From positions 20,171,555 to 20,235,554 of the forward strand of contig ML677333.1 of NCBI GenBank assembly GCA_007922305.1: a stretch of DNA of 64,000 nt, read 5' to 3'. This stretch comes from Dermatemys mawii (taxonomy: Eukaryota; Chordata; Testudines; Dermatemydidae). Numbering within the stretch: the stretch's first letter is position 1; every line of letters starts with the position of its first letter. The notes beneath the pieces are model-generated. The model was not told where the DNA came from and did not search any database. It worked only from the letters and a program-made list of their open reading frames with translations. The translations under genes and the position numbers were made by a program. Positions 48,711-59,819 of this stretch are shown here, piece by piece.

Positions 48711-49212
48711 GGGCTTGTCTACACACAAAGTGAAACCAAAATAACTAAATTGGGTTTTATTAATTATTTGTATTGTGGTAGTGTAACCCACACACCTTCT
48801 GGGTGTGGCGTTCGATTCTATCTAGTGGCACGAGACCACTTAGAGAGAGAAATTAATGGAGTTTGCTCTATAACCTTAACTAACAGCCAGTTGTCTTTTA
48901 GCTCATGCAGTCGAGGCTCATGCACTAAGCTCCAGAGGGTTTCTGTTCAAACCTGCCCGCCAACAACCAGGGTGGTAGCACCTAAAAATCCCAGTCAAAG
49001 ACCAGGAATGCAGAACAAGACAGCCTCTGCTGCAAAAAGTTTACAATCCTGCTATTCTGATGCAGTTAATTTTTTTACTAACTCGAGTTTAACATCAAAA
49101 TAGAATACTCAACTGAAAATGAGGGTTAACACAGACTTGCACCACTTTAATGAAAAGATATGAATTAAAACTAATTTAGTTATTTTGGTCCTGGTTTGTA
49201 TGGAGACAAGCC
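48711..49212. mobile_element. Terminal-inverted-repeat element flanked by TTAA, containing a SINE
   Basis: Left end gggcttgtctacacacaaag; right end tttgtatggagacaagcc. Further in, ccaaaataactaaattggg pairs with ctaatttagttattttggtc, so the inverted repeats are about 45 bases. ttaa flanks both ends (48707-48710 and 49213-49216). No transposase. It may be a piggyBac-type (TTAA) or a hAT-type MITE; the duplication favours the former, the end sequence the latter. Confidence 0.65.
48780..49060 (+). repeat. tRNA-derived SINE
   Basis: Inside the element at 48711-49212. 'ttttagctcatgcagtcgaggctcatgc' resembles an A box and 'ctgttcaaacctgcc' a B box (GTTCAAACC), spaced as in a tRNA. 5' to it, 'gtgtaacccacacaccttctgggtgtggcgttc' may be part of the same SINE. 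Related head at 22835. Confidence 0.5.
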
Positions 49213-49654
49213 TTAAAATATTAGACCTTTAAAATTAGATGTAAAAATGACTTTACTATGCATAATTACAACTTTAAGTCTGATGGTGAATGAATACCAC
49301 TCATAGATCAATGTGTTTTGATAAGCTTCCATATCTCAACTATTTTTGACTTAACATTTCTAGCCCATTAGATGTAATACCTACATTATTCAGCTAACAG
49401 GATTCAATATCAATCATTACTTCCCAGGAGCTGTTCAGAGAAGGGTTAATACTAACATTCTTTGATGTTTGCTGAAAAGATTCTGAAAAGTCCACAGACT
49501 TCCAGGAAATAAAAGGTCCACTGTTACAATTCCTACTTGGGTTGTCACACTGTAGTCTGACTATATTGGTAAGACTGGGTCTCAAAACACAATACTCCAT
49601 TTTTTGCGGTCATCTCTCCAGATCTTTCCTTTGAACGGAGTGAAAAAACTCCTA

Positions 49655-51235
49655 ATCATAAGAACATAAGAGCTGCCACCCTAGCCCAATGATCCATCTT
49701 GACCAGCATCCTATCTCTGATTGTAGCCAATACTAGAGCTTCAGGGGGAGTATAACAGAACAGGGCAATTGTGGAGTGACCTACCCCTGTATTCCACTCC
49801 TGGCTTTTGGTAGTCAGAAGTTTTGGGTCACTCTGAACATGGGGTTATCTCCTCGTATTGAAGCTGTTCCATACCCTTGATCATCTCTGTTGCCCTTCTC
49901 TGTATCTTTTCCAATTCTAATATACCTTTTTTGAAACAGGATGAGCAGAAAAGCACTCAGTCAATGTATGGGCAAACAATGGATTTATAAAGTGGCATTA
50001 GGATATTTTGTCTTATTTTCTGTGCCTTTCCCAATTTTTCTTAACTTACTGTTAACCTTTTTGACTGCTGGTGAGCATTGAGCAGAAGTTTTCAGAAAAC
50101 TATCCACCTTAACTTCCAGATTTTCTTGGCTGTAAATAGCTAAATTTAGAACCCATCACTGTATATTACAGTTGGGATTATTTTTCCCCAGGTGCATTAC
50201 TTGGCATTTATAAATACTGAATTTCACCTGCCTTTTTGTATTTTGTGAGATCGCTTTAACTTCTCATAGTATGCTTTGGACTTAATAATCTTGAATAATT
50301 TTGTATGGTCTGCAAACTTTGCTATTTCACAGTTCATCCCCTTTCCAGATCATTAATGAATCTGATGAGCAGCACAGGTCAAACTACAGAACTCTGGGGG
50401 CCCTGCTGTTCACCTCTCTCTTTTGTGAAAGCTGACTATTTATTTCTACCCTCTCTTTCGTATCTTTCAACCAGTTACTGATCCATGTGAGAAGCTTCCC
50501 TCTTCTCCCATGGCTACTTTAATTTCTTTAAAAGCCTGAAAGATCTTGTCAAAGGCTTTCTGAAAATCCAAGCAAAAACTGTATAAACTAGATAATACTT
50601 ATTCATATGCTTGTCGATTCCCTCAAATCATTCTAATAGATTGAGGAGGCATTACTTCCCTTTACAAAAGCTGTGATGACTCTTCCGCAACAAATCATGT
50701 TCATCTGTGTCTCTGATAATTCTGTTATTTATAGTTTTACTAGTTTGCCTGATACAGAAGTTAGGCTTACTGGCTTGTCATTTCCAGAATCTCCTCTGGC
50801 ACCCAGCATTACATTAGCCACCATCCAGTCATCTGGCCCAGAGGCTGATATCAGTAATAGTAACAAGTATGTAACCTAGTTCTGCAATTTCATATTTGAA
50901 TTCCTTCACAACTCTTGGGTGACTTACTGTTTAGTTGATTAATTTGTTCTAAATCCTTTCCTACTGACACAATTTGGGATTTGTTATCCACACCCGAGCT
51001 ATTCTTTTTGGACATCTCCCTCTCCACATCCACGCAGTGAAGACCGATGCAGAGTTAATTTAGCTTCTCTGCAATGGCCTTGGATTGAGTGCACCTTTAA
51101 CATCTCTGTTGACTAGTGGTCCCACTGTCCGCTTGGCAGACTTCCTGCTTCTGCTGTACTTAAATAATTTTACTGTTAGTTTTTGCCTCAGTGGGAGCAT
51201 ACCTGGGATCCTCAATCTTGATCTTGCCGTTGGAT
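49655..51235 (-). mobile_element. CR1 LINE, 3' 1.5 kb
   Basis: The 3' end is at 49660 ('cataagaacataagagctgcc...cccaatgatccatcttgaccagcatcc'). The element runs up to about 51235, with the complement reading as decayed CR1 ORF2 (for example the region 49870-50340). All frames are broken. Confidence 0.85.
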
Positions 51236-51365
51236 CTATGTGGGCAGACCTTATGCCAAAACTATATTGGTAGTCCAGATTTTAAGACTACAAAACTGAC
51301 AGTACGTTAATAGCATTGTTGATGTGTATTCAGATTTTGACTTCACTACTGCATTTAAAAATTAA

Positions 51366-51371
51366 TTTATT
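51366..51371 (-). terminator. Poly(A) signal of the unrecognised - strand gene
   Basis: tttatt on the + strand is AATAAA on the - strand, 32 bases beyond the stop codon at 51404-51406. Confidence 0.4.
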
Positions 51372-51403
51372 CTAAAAAAACTAAAGCTAAAAGTATTAAA
51401 TAT

Positions 51404-51964
51404 TTAAAATAGTGGAAGTTTGTAGTTTTCAAAATCTGTTTTCCAGACAGAGATCATCAAAGAGATTGGAATAGCACAAAGGAGCACAATAGCACAAATA
51501 CTTTTCCAAAACACTAATCTGTTAAGTTTCTTTAGTGAGTTATGAACAGCTCGGAAATGTATTACCAGATTTTCCAGACAGTTGTTATAAAAATCCTTAT
51601 TTACTAACTCTAGCCAATCTGGAAAATGCATTTTAAACAGCTGCATTAAAATATGAAAATGATAAAAGGCAACTAATTTTTATTTTTTTAAACACAACAG
51701 ATACTACCATACAGAAAAGAAACACCAAGAACCAGGAGAAGTGCCTTGGAAATCAACAGGGAAATAGAACTTAATACCTTTATAACATATTCCATTGTGA
51801 AGAGGATTTATTTTTGCAGACTGACAGACTATTTCCCATAATTCTTTTAACGCGTTTTGTATGTTTTCAACAGTTTGCAGATCTACATTCTTTACAGTAG
51901 TATAACTGCTAATAGTACTTACTGTTCCATACTTAGAAATACACTCCACATTTGATGTGTAGTG
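51404..51964 (-). CDS. Unrecognised spliced gene, two 3' exons, C-terminal membrane anchor
   Basis: Not recognised. Exon 51964-51778 follows an acceptor (atttttttggcag) and encodes 62 residues plus one base, starting HYTSNVECISKYG and ending NPLHNGICYK; its donor is aaag|gtatta. Exon 51618-51404 follows tgcattttccag and continues the frame exactly: DWLELVNKDF, an Asn/Leu/His-rich helix, then SICAIVLLCAIPISLMISVW, a likely transmembrane segment, and LPLF-stop. AATAAA lies 32 bases after the stop. A single-pass, tail-anchored or type I protein is suggested. An alternative acceptor at 51640 would need another partner phase. A small upstream exon may be at 54062-54077. It is antiparallel to ALKAL2 and downstream of ACP1 on the same strand. 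It could be a pseudogene or chance, but phase, signals and anchor agree. Confidence 0.45.
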
Positions 51965-52298
51965 CTGCCAAAAAAATTACATGAACATGTACCCTTTACC
52001 AAGAAATCAATGTTCTGTTGCTGAATTCTGAGACATGGAGGGATGTTTATATACCCCAAACTCTTAATGAATCTACTCCACAGCAGTGGTTTTCTTCATG
52101 CTTATGCAATGAAGAGTGAGTTTGGATAAAACAAATATTTACAAAATTTCAATGTTTGAGGGGTCACATTGTACCCTTGGGTGCAAGTTACAAATTGCAT
52201 GACAAATATAAAACACAATTACAAGTGAACATGTTTTCTCGAAACAGAGGAGTGTGGATTTTGCATACACACGCACAATCTGCCATTGGTTTTCTGTT

Positions 52299-52367
52299 CA
52301 ATAAATGTGTAAACATTCCAGCTAATGTGCAATATGTAAATACTGTAAATAACAAACATGAGTAATA
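52299..52367 (+). promoter_or_regulatory. Pair of + strand poly(A) signals, owner unknown
   Basis: 'gttcaataaatgtg' at about 52299 and 'gagtaataaagtgtttgat' at about 52361 sit in UTR-like AT-rich text. They could end a long ALKAL2 3' UTR form or a non-coding transcript; nothing else supports this. Confidence 0.25.
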
Positions 52368-52837
52368 AAGTGTTTGATATATTACATGATCTTCAATGTG
52401 TATTCTTTAAATGTACATTTAGAAAATGGTTTTCACAAAATTGAATTGATTTCGCATGGTTACTCATGATGTTTCAGAACAAAATAATCTGTAAATTATA
52501 TTAGAATCCAGTGCAAAATTATATCAGGAGCGTAACTAGTGAAAAGGCTAAACGAAGACTGCATCAGGAGGTCTCTCTATGCATTTTGTTTTTCTTTAAA
52601 ATCACCTACCCAACCCATTTGGCGCACGTGTCATTTTATTTATGACCAAAAAAACCCAAATCAAAAAATACGCACTATGGAGCATTTCTAATAAATGCAC
52701 TCCACACACACAAGTTTTGACACTTAAGCATTCTTTCAAAGAACCATGCATTTTACACAATCCTTTGAATCGAATCGGACTGAATGGTATAAAACCTTTG
52801 ATCATGATACAAGTAATTGGGGCTAGGAATTTCAGTT

Positions 52838-53720
52838 TCATAGAGTTCAAGGGAAGAAAGGACCTTTAGATCATCTTGTCTGATCTCCTGCACACCTCAC
52901 ACTATTAAATTCCATTCAAATGCTCAACAAATTCAATTAAACTGAAGCATTTTAGTCCTCAGGAGACAACTAATGTGTGCCATGGGCAGTGAATAGGAGA
53001 GATCAAGTTGCCACTGATGCCATACAAGAGAACTGATAAAGGTGAGATATGTTCAGATGACCCTAGAAGGTAAACCACACTCCAGGCTGCAAAGGATGAT
53101 GAAAAGCCTTCAAGGTTCCTGCCAAACTGCCTTGGGGAAATTCTTGTGATCCGTTACACCTTAGGCAGCTGAGGAAGACAAAATAGCCAGTCTAAAACAG
53201 CATTTTGTGTACCAAATCCGAGCACCAGTCACCCTAACTAGTAACCTGTATCTAGCTGGGGCAGATCTGTGATGCTTCAGAAGAAGATGACCCTCTTACC
53301 CATGATAACTGATTTTGGGGGTAAATTCCTTCCTGTCCCCTTGCAGGAGACCTATTGAAGCGATGCTGCGTGAGATTAGATTATAACTATTATATAGAGC
53401 AGTGTTATAAGCAAGTTGAAGACAATGTCAGCAAGCCTGTTCTGCCCAATGTCTATGAAGGAAGGAGATTAACAATAGGGAGATTCATAGATTCACAGAT
53501 TCCAAGGCCAGATGGTTTCACCATGGTTAGCTAGCCTGACACCCTGAACCTGCAGAACTTCTCCCAGAAACGGACTTCAAATAGACCTTTCAGAAAAATC
53601 TCATCTTTCTTCAAGGCTCCAAACAGTGAATGCACCACCTCCACTGACATTTATGTTCCCAGTCAGTTATGCTTACAACTGTTTTAAACTTTTGAAAACT
53701 GGCTCTTTGAAGATCCAAAT
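52838..53720 (-). mobile_element. CR1-type LINE 3' pieces (two)
   Basis: 52838-53400: starts 'catagagttcaagggaagaaaggacctttagatcatcttgtctgatctcctgcac', the complement of a CR1-type 3' end, and continues with 'ggtaaattccttcctgtccccttgcaggagacc'. 53483-53720: a second start 'attcatagattcacagattccaaggccagatgg' followed by 'cctgcagaacttctccc'. Both are worn and possibly different subfamilies. Confidence 0.7.
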
Positions 53721-54061
53721 ATATACATTATTGGTTGGTGCCCCCACAAAGCACATGTAACCAGATAAAGATCACTGATAAGGGTTAATTTTTAGGTCAG
53801 CAATGAGTATGTATGCTGGCTAGCATTTTATATGTCATATTAATAACATGTATTATCCACACCACATGTATATGCATTAAGCACAAATACTGTAACAGAA
53901 ATATAGCATAAGTTGGCCTATATGTATCATAACAGAACAGGAATATGATATTGCACAACTCTTTACATTTGCTGAAGTAAGCATTTGGTATAAGCAGACA
54001 GAAAACTTGTCAAAAATGAAGACACATTCATTTTGTGTCTTAATAAAAACTAGTGACTTAC

Positions 54062-54077
54062 CTTCATGGACTAGTAC
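54062..54077 (-). other. Possible micro-exon with ATG for the unrecognised - strand gene
   Basis: On the - strand a very good acceptor (ttccttcctgtctttg...gcattccag) is followed by 16 bases ending ATGAAG and a consensus donor gtaagtcac. Joined to the exon at 51964, ATG AAG would lead directly into CAC TAC ACA in frame. Based on signals alone. Confidence 0.25.
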
Positions 54078-54079
54078 CT

Positions 54080-55910
54080 GGAATGCTAATCCAAAACAAA
54101 GACAGGAAGGAACAGAATAATAAATTAGGGAATTGGAATAAAATGACGGGCTGGATTTTAGCAATGTGTAAAGAGATGTTTAAATTGTGAAATCATCACA
54201 TAAATAATACCATCTGAAATGTATAACTCTGGGAGCACATCTTACGCCTAAGGTGAATGTAACGTCTCTGCACAACAGGGCTTCCCAGAGACTGGCATCA
54301 CATAGAACCTTTTCCCTGTAGTACATTATTATTGGCTTATTGCAATAAACCTGACTGACATTGGTTTGCTGTAAAATATACTTAAGAGACCAAATAACCA
54401 AAGTATGGCCAAGCAATTGTCTATGAAATTTACCAATCTGTAATGAACTCTTTGGCATCAGAATGAGGTTCAATACTGAGTTATCCTTTGTTGGGCGCAG
54501 GATTTTGTTTTAAAGAATCTTCAGCTATCATTTTTAGGAACTGCAAGGAAGTTTTGTTATTGGCCACATAAGATGCCAAGCAAATATCTCTCAGTATTCT
54601 CTAGTGAGGATGCCAAAGTGTGCTCTACTTCACAAATTAAGATGTGGGCCCTGTCCCAAAAAACATGCAGCCCAATTTCAAACAATAAGATGGGAAGTGG
54701 AAAGGACAGAGGAAGAAGGGTGAACATCAAAAACTTGTGGTAACTCGGAAGGGGATGTATTGTTCATGAAGGACTTTAAAAATTTAGTATTTATTTTAAC
54801 ACTTTTCATCCCCCCTGATTTTCCATAGGCCAGTCAGTAGAAGTGAGTTTTTAGAGGAACTTGAATAAATCAAGGAGCTAATGAATGTGGGTGAAAATGT
54901 ACCAGGTGGGTGAAAGTGCACTAGGGTATTCCAAACATTAAAGATGACCCCAAGCCCTCTGAAAGTGGAATATGAAAGGGGGAGCAAGCCTGGTGCTGTG
55001 GGGATCCAAAAAGACCAGGAAGAGGTTGCAGCAGTTGAAGCAAGAGATTAGAATATGGATTGCTGATCTAGTTTTTGATTAAGAAAGAGAAGGGACATAT
55101 TTAAAAAGTTGCAGAGAAAAAAAATCCCCTCAATTCTTACTCCACAGCAGGCAACTATTTATCTAAGGGAAAGAGAGGCTCAGATGTCAGGGAAGTATAA
55201 GGAACTGGTTAATGTTCCCAATAGTTCATGTACTGGGAAGTTAACTCCAGCTTTAAGAGAGCAGAAGTTTGCAAATGCTACCCAGCTTTTGTACACTCCC
55301 AACTCTAGGGACTTGTGCTGGACAGGATGACAGCCAGAGAATCCGATGATGATGATGATGGGGTACGCATCCACAGACTTGTCTGCAGCAAAGTCAGCAT
55401 CATTGCCTTGTCTGAAATAAACAGTCCTGAAGGATGCAGCTATTTTTGTTGAAAAATACAGCATCCATCAGTTAATGCTCAATATATGCACATCTGTGTC
55501 AAAACATTAAAGCTGTTTTTCAAATACCTTTTTAAGAATACTTAAATGGGATATATGTACAAGAATATAAGTTTGTATTACACACACAAAAAAGCAAAAC
55601 GTTAATTTTATAGCACTTAGACACTGAAAGAGAGTTCATAGACATATTTATTCTGCTGGTCTTTGAATGAAATACTGTGTTACACTGATGCCTGACAAAA
55701 TGGCTGATCCTCAAATACAATTCTTAAAACTTTTCCAAGTTCTTCTGAGTTAGGCCATAGAGTAGTTACAATACAAAACTAAAATTAAGTATCTGCAATT
55801 AAGATTTACTGTAGAGATACAATATTACTATTTTAAATACATCAAGTGAAATTTATATAAACACTTCAAAAGCGCTAAATATTATTTCCTTTTAGAAATA
55901 AAATGGGGTG
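54080..55910. other. Intergenic, ancient repeat text only
   Basis: Between the unrecognised gene and ACP1. 54640-55020 ('gggccctgtcccaaaaaacatgcag', 'ggaagtggaaaggacagagg', 'gtattccaaacat') looks like an old amniote repeat. A GAT trinucleotide run lies at 55343-55358. No exon recognised. Confidence 0.35.
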
Positions 55911-55913
55911 GCA

Positions 55914-55991
55914 CTAATGAGACTGCTCCAAAAATGCCTTACAGCATCTAACACACTGCTCGTAAACAGTCTCAAAGTCTTTTTCATTTCC
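55914..55991 (-). CDS. ACP1: ACP1 terminal coding exon
   Basis: 78 bases, 25 codons and TAG, from [11 protein letters not shown] to LEQSH. Acceptor tctttttccag; the intron between the two exons is 147 bases. The C-terminal CVRCC cysteines are typical of the vertebrate enzyme. Confidence 0.95.
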   Translation of the reverse strand, partial: GNEKDFETVYEQCVRCCKAFLEQSH

Positions 55992-56244
55992 CTGGAAAAA
56001 GATAAGAAAAAGAAACGGTAAAAATATCTAGTCACCCAGATTTAAGTCTTCAACAGCTACTTTTGAAATTGTGTTTGTTTTACAATCATACATACATAAT
56101 AACATTTAAAAGTTCTCAAGTTAATCTGTGATACTTACATAGTATGGATCTTCAATAATAAGCTGTTTCTGTGGATCATAGCTCCCAAGGAGTTCAATTT
56201 TAGCTGTACACTTTTTAACTTGATTACTTTTTCTTTTCAGATCT
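55914..56244 (-). CDS. ACP1: ACP1, low-molecular-weight protein tyrosine phosphatase, last two coding exons (partial)
   Basis: Cytosolic phosphatase that removes phosphate from phosphotyrosine, and also acts on acyl phosphates and FMN. Two exons on the - strand, 56244-56139 and 55991-55914, join without gap to give the final 60 residues. The first reads [35 protein letters not shown]; the second [25 protein letters not shown], stop. The general-acid Asp lies in IEDPYY, and the two tyrosines are the known regulatory phosphorylation sites of the family. The P-loop (CxGNxCRS-type) and other N-terminal exons are absent; I find none up to 64000, so the upstream intron would exceed 7.7 kb. The first exon starts with the last base of a split codon. 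It is convergent with ALKAL2. Very confident. Confidence 0.96.
56139..56244 (-). CDS. ACP1: ACP1 penultimate coding exon
   Basis: 106 bases: one base of a split Arg codon, then 35 codons ending IEDPYY. Acceptor tttactttacag, donor ctat|gtaagt. Confidence 0.95.
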
Positions 56245-57900
56245 CTGTAAAGTAAAAAAGAAGCAATTTTGAACCATTGTTTTCATGGCAATGGTGGTGT
56301 CCTCTCCATTTGGAATCAGCATTATAGATTCAATAATTACTAGAAAGTTTACAGGGTATGAATGAAGACGAAAGACAGCAGCTATCCAAGTGTACACTTT
56401 CACATTGCTGTGTACTCTATGCTGCTGCTTACTTTTATTTAATGTCAAAGACATCTATATAAAATGAAGATTAAATGGAAAACAAATAAATCAAGCAACC
56501 GGGTACTCGACAATGACTTTAATTTGACTTTAGTCACTAAAGAAAATGTACAATTCCCTGCCCCCCACCACCGCATTTTATGCATGATTTTCAGTGTCCC
56601 CCTTTAGCTTTCACTATACAAAAGTCTCTTTGGAACACAGTCAGTATGTGTATTAAAAATATGAGTAAGCTTGTTCCAGGTTTCCATGAAATGCTGCTTC
56701 AATTGTTCTGTTTTTGTAAGTTCTCATAGCTCTGCCTTCAATTAATTTTAAAAAAATTCTTCTGTTGTATTCATATTACACTGATTGCTGAAGTGCTAAA
56801 CGAAGTCTTTCCTCCCATCAGTGTTTGTAAACATGTGGATGAGCACTTCTGATCACTCTGCTTGCTTCTGTTAATGAGGTATGTTGAGAGCCCTATGCTG
56901 TAAAACCAAAGTTCTTATATAAAACCTGACTCAATGTCAGCCACGATGGCTAGCCAGTCTCACTCGAGGACTCTCAACACACCTTATCAGAAGCAAGCAG
57001 AGTGCTCTGATTCCGGGACATGTGTGGAATGAAAGGCTCCCAAACCTGAAAAGGCGTCCTCTTTCCTCCCCCTGCTAGTACTATGCCAGCAGCTAGAATA
57101 AGTGTGCCCTCTCAGGCACTGTGGTAGAACAACTTCAAGCACCACAAGGCTGTTCCTAGGGAAAAGATGGACACTACTGGCCGAAATCTGTGGCAGAGTC
57201 GGCTGGGCGCAGAGTCCTCTTCCCACTGTTGCTGTGTTACTTCCCTGGCAAGAGCCAGAATGAATTTCAGTTCTCCCAAGTAATGTTAATCTTTTTTTGA
57301 AATCACTCCAGTTCTACACTTCCAATATTTTTTCACTTGCTTCAGTACAGCTCTTTTCACTGTGTCACTGATATATTGATAAGTATAAAGGATACCAGTA
57401 TAAAATTAAGAGTTTAAATGAAACTGGAAGTAAATTACTTAAGTATATCCTTTAGTCACTGACTAACACATCAGTCAATTCAAGTACCATACACAGACTT
57501 GTTGCATGATTGGGATGTAAAAAGAGGTGGTCATTCACAGCCATCTAAAAAAATCCTTATGGCTGATTTGTATAATTTCATCTTTATTTTTTAGTCTTTA
57601 AATACTGACAACTTTCAAAGGGCCATTGCTCAGAATTTCATACCTATTTAACCACTTGGCCCTGGACAAATGCATCCCCCAATTAAGGAGAAATTTTGCT
57701 ACTGCTCTCCAAATTAGTCAGCTATTGCCATGCACAAATATTAAGCTCAATATGGTCCCAGGGAGATATGTTACCAGAATAATAGAGAATAGCAGCAAAC
57801 AAGCATTATTTTTCCTAGGATAATAAACTGGATTTTTCAGCTAGAGCCCTATCTACCCTCCCTAGCTGCAGTGAAGAAGATTCCTAAATTATCTTCCTGG
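56245..57900. other. ACP1: Presumed ACP1 intron, with a hairpin at 56.85-57.01 kb
   Basis: No further ACP1 exon recognised. The arms cactctgcttgcttctg...gttgagag (56854-56890) and ctctcaacac...aagcaagcagagtg (56971-57004) are inverted copies with an 80-base loop. Confidence 0.55.
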
Positions 57901-58282
57901 AAATGACCCTTTGTACGAAAAAAAATGGTTCCTACCTCTCGTAACTGTTGTTGTTCTAGATGTGTTGCACGTGTCCATTCCAACGTAAGTGTGCACAAGT
58001 GCCCTGAGCAGAGCTATCAGACATTTTTCCCTTAGTGGTAGCCATTGGCTCAGGTCTGGCGCCCCCTGGTGCCACTCACTCATAGCGCAGTCATAAGGAG
58101 CCCCATTAAGCCTTAGTTCCTCAGATTCTTCTTACCACCCATTCCAAGAGTGGGGCCAGTGGGTGGGTTTCGGAATGGGCATGTGCAATACATCTCAAAG
58201 AACAGTTACAAGAGGTAGGTTACCATTTTTTCTTCTTGAAGTGCTTGCACATGTCCATTCCAACTTAGGTGACTCACTGTTA

Positions 58283-58474
58283 ACCAGGATGGGCAGAGAT
58301 GGGTCCCTAGTCTCTGTTTGCCAGAAGCTGGGAATGGGCAACGGGATGGTTCGCTTGATGATTACCTGTTCTGTTCATTCCCTCTGGGCCACCTGGCATC
58401 GGCCACTGTCGGAAGACAGGATACTGGGATAGATGGACCTTTGGTCTGACCCATTATGGCTGTTATGTTCTTAT
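58283..58474 (+). mobile_element. CR1 LINE 3' end nested in the DIRS element
   Basis: 'gcagagatgggtccctagtctctgtttgcc', then 'gatagatggacctttggtctgacccattatggctgttatgttctta', the CR1 3' terminus in + orientation. Confidence 0.9.
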
Positions 58475-58488
58475 GGAAGCAGTAATAC

Positions 58489-58745
58489 AGGACAGTGGTC
58501 TTCAAACTGGGGTGCGTGCACCTCTAGGGGTGTGCAAGACCATCCCTGGGGGTGCGCGAGACCCCGGCGTCGATTCTTCCCGGAAGACCGCCGAAGTTGC
58601 AGTCTATTTTTTGGCCCACCAAAAGAAAGCGGAAGCTTTCTACTCGACGGCATTTTGGCGGACATACCTCAGGGGGCCGCGAGCGGAGGGGGGAACGCGA
58701 AAGGGGGCCGCGGTGCCAAAAGTTTGAAGAGAGCTGATATAGGAG
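58489..58745. mobile_element. hAT-like non-autonomous repeat nested in the DIRS element
   Basis: Starts acagtggtcttcaaactggg, a common hAT terminal motif. GC-rich interior ('gggtgcgcgagaccccggcgtcg'). The right end is unclear. Abuts the CR1 tail. Confidence 0.5.
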
Positions 58746-58792
58746 GTGGACTGTAGAACCGCTAGAATCACTCGGCCAAAGTAGGCATCATC

Positions 58793-59800
58793 TCATGCCT
58801 GCTGTGTGATAGCATAGCAGGTCAAGAACATGTGCACTGATGACCAGGTCACTGCTCTACATATATCCCGGATTGGAACTTGAGCTAAGAAGGCCACCAA
58901 AGAGGTTTGGGCCCTTTTAGCGTGGGCAGTCAGTTTTGGCAGAGGAGGGATGCCCAGGAAGTCATAGCATGCTCGTATGCAAGAGGTGATCAAGGATGAA
59001 AGCCTCTGGGCAGAGATGGGAAGTCCTTTGGTGACCTATGGAACTGTTTGATCCTTTCAATATAAAAAGCCAAAGCCCGCCTGACGTCCAAGGAATACAG
59101 GCGCTACTTCTCCCTAGTTGCATGAGCTTTAGGGTAAAAGACTGGTAGAAACATTGGCTGGTTGTAGTGGAATTGAGACACAACCTTCGGAAGGAATTAG
59201 AGAGTGGCCGAAGCTGCACCTTGTCCTTAGAGAAAACTGTTATAGGTTGGTTCCCCGCTAAGGGCCTGGAGCTCTGAAACCCTTCTGGCCAAAGTAATTG
59301 CCAGCAGAAAGGCTGACTTCCATGAGAGATGTAGGAATGAGCACATCACCATTTGATGGCAGCCCTGTGAGTTTTGAGAGGATAAGGTTAAAATCCCGCT
59401 TCTCTCACTTGAGGGAATGCCCTCTCCAGACCTTCGAGGAAGCAAACTACCATTTCATGTGGGAACACTGACTTATTGTTGACCTTTGGGTGGAATGCTG
59501 AAATGGCTGCCAGGTGGACCTTTATGGAGAAAAGGGCTAGGCCCTGTTCCTTCAAACATAGGATAAGCTCGTGATAGTCCAGGATGAGTTGGATCAAAGA
59601 ATGCATCTGCAGAACCAGAAGACCAGAGGGAAAAAACGGTTCCATGTTGCACAGTAAATTCTTCTTGTGGAAGCCTTCATGCTGCCCAGGAGAATTTTCC
59701 AGACTTCTCCGAACAAGCCTGCTCATTGGGATTCAACCAGAAAGACACCAGGCCATCAAATGGAGAGACCTGAGGTTCAGGTGGACCAACTGACCATGAT
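58793..59800 (-). pseudogene. DIRS tyrosine recombinase, broken
   Basis: N-terminal core-binding part: LIQLILDYHELILCLKEQGL and KVHLAAISAFHP (59650-59500). The first catalytic arginine lies in AFLLAITLARRVSELQALS (about 59330-59260). The HxxR box is AHAKRAQ (near 58925-58905), and the nucleophilic tyrosine is in VHMFLTCY (58814-58837). The frame is shifted at least twice. This enzyme integrates the circular DNA copy without target duplication. Confidence 0.8.
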
Positions 59801-59819
59801 CCTGCGAGATCAGGTCTGA

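Noticed and set aside
51641..51922. Alternative intron for the unknown gene (14-codon exon 51923-51964 joined to acceptor 51640)
   Set aside because: In phase and with good signals, but it discards a well-formed 48-codon stretch; kept only as a possible isoform.
55180..55464. 94-codon - strand frame near ACP1
   Set aside because: Crosses a GAT microsatellite (Ile run) and matches no ACP1 exon.
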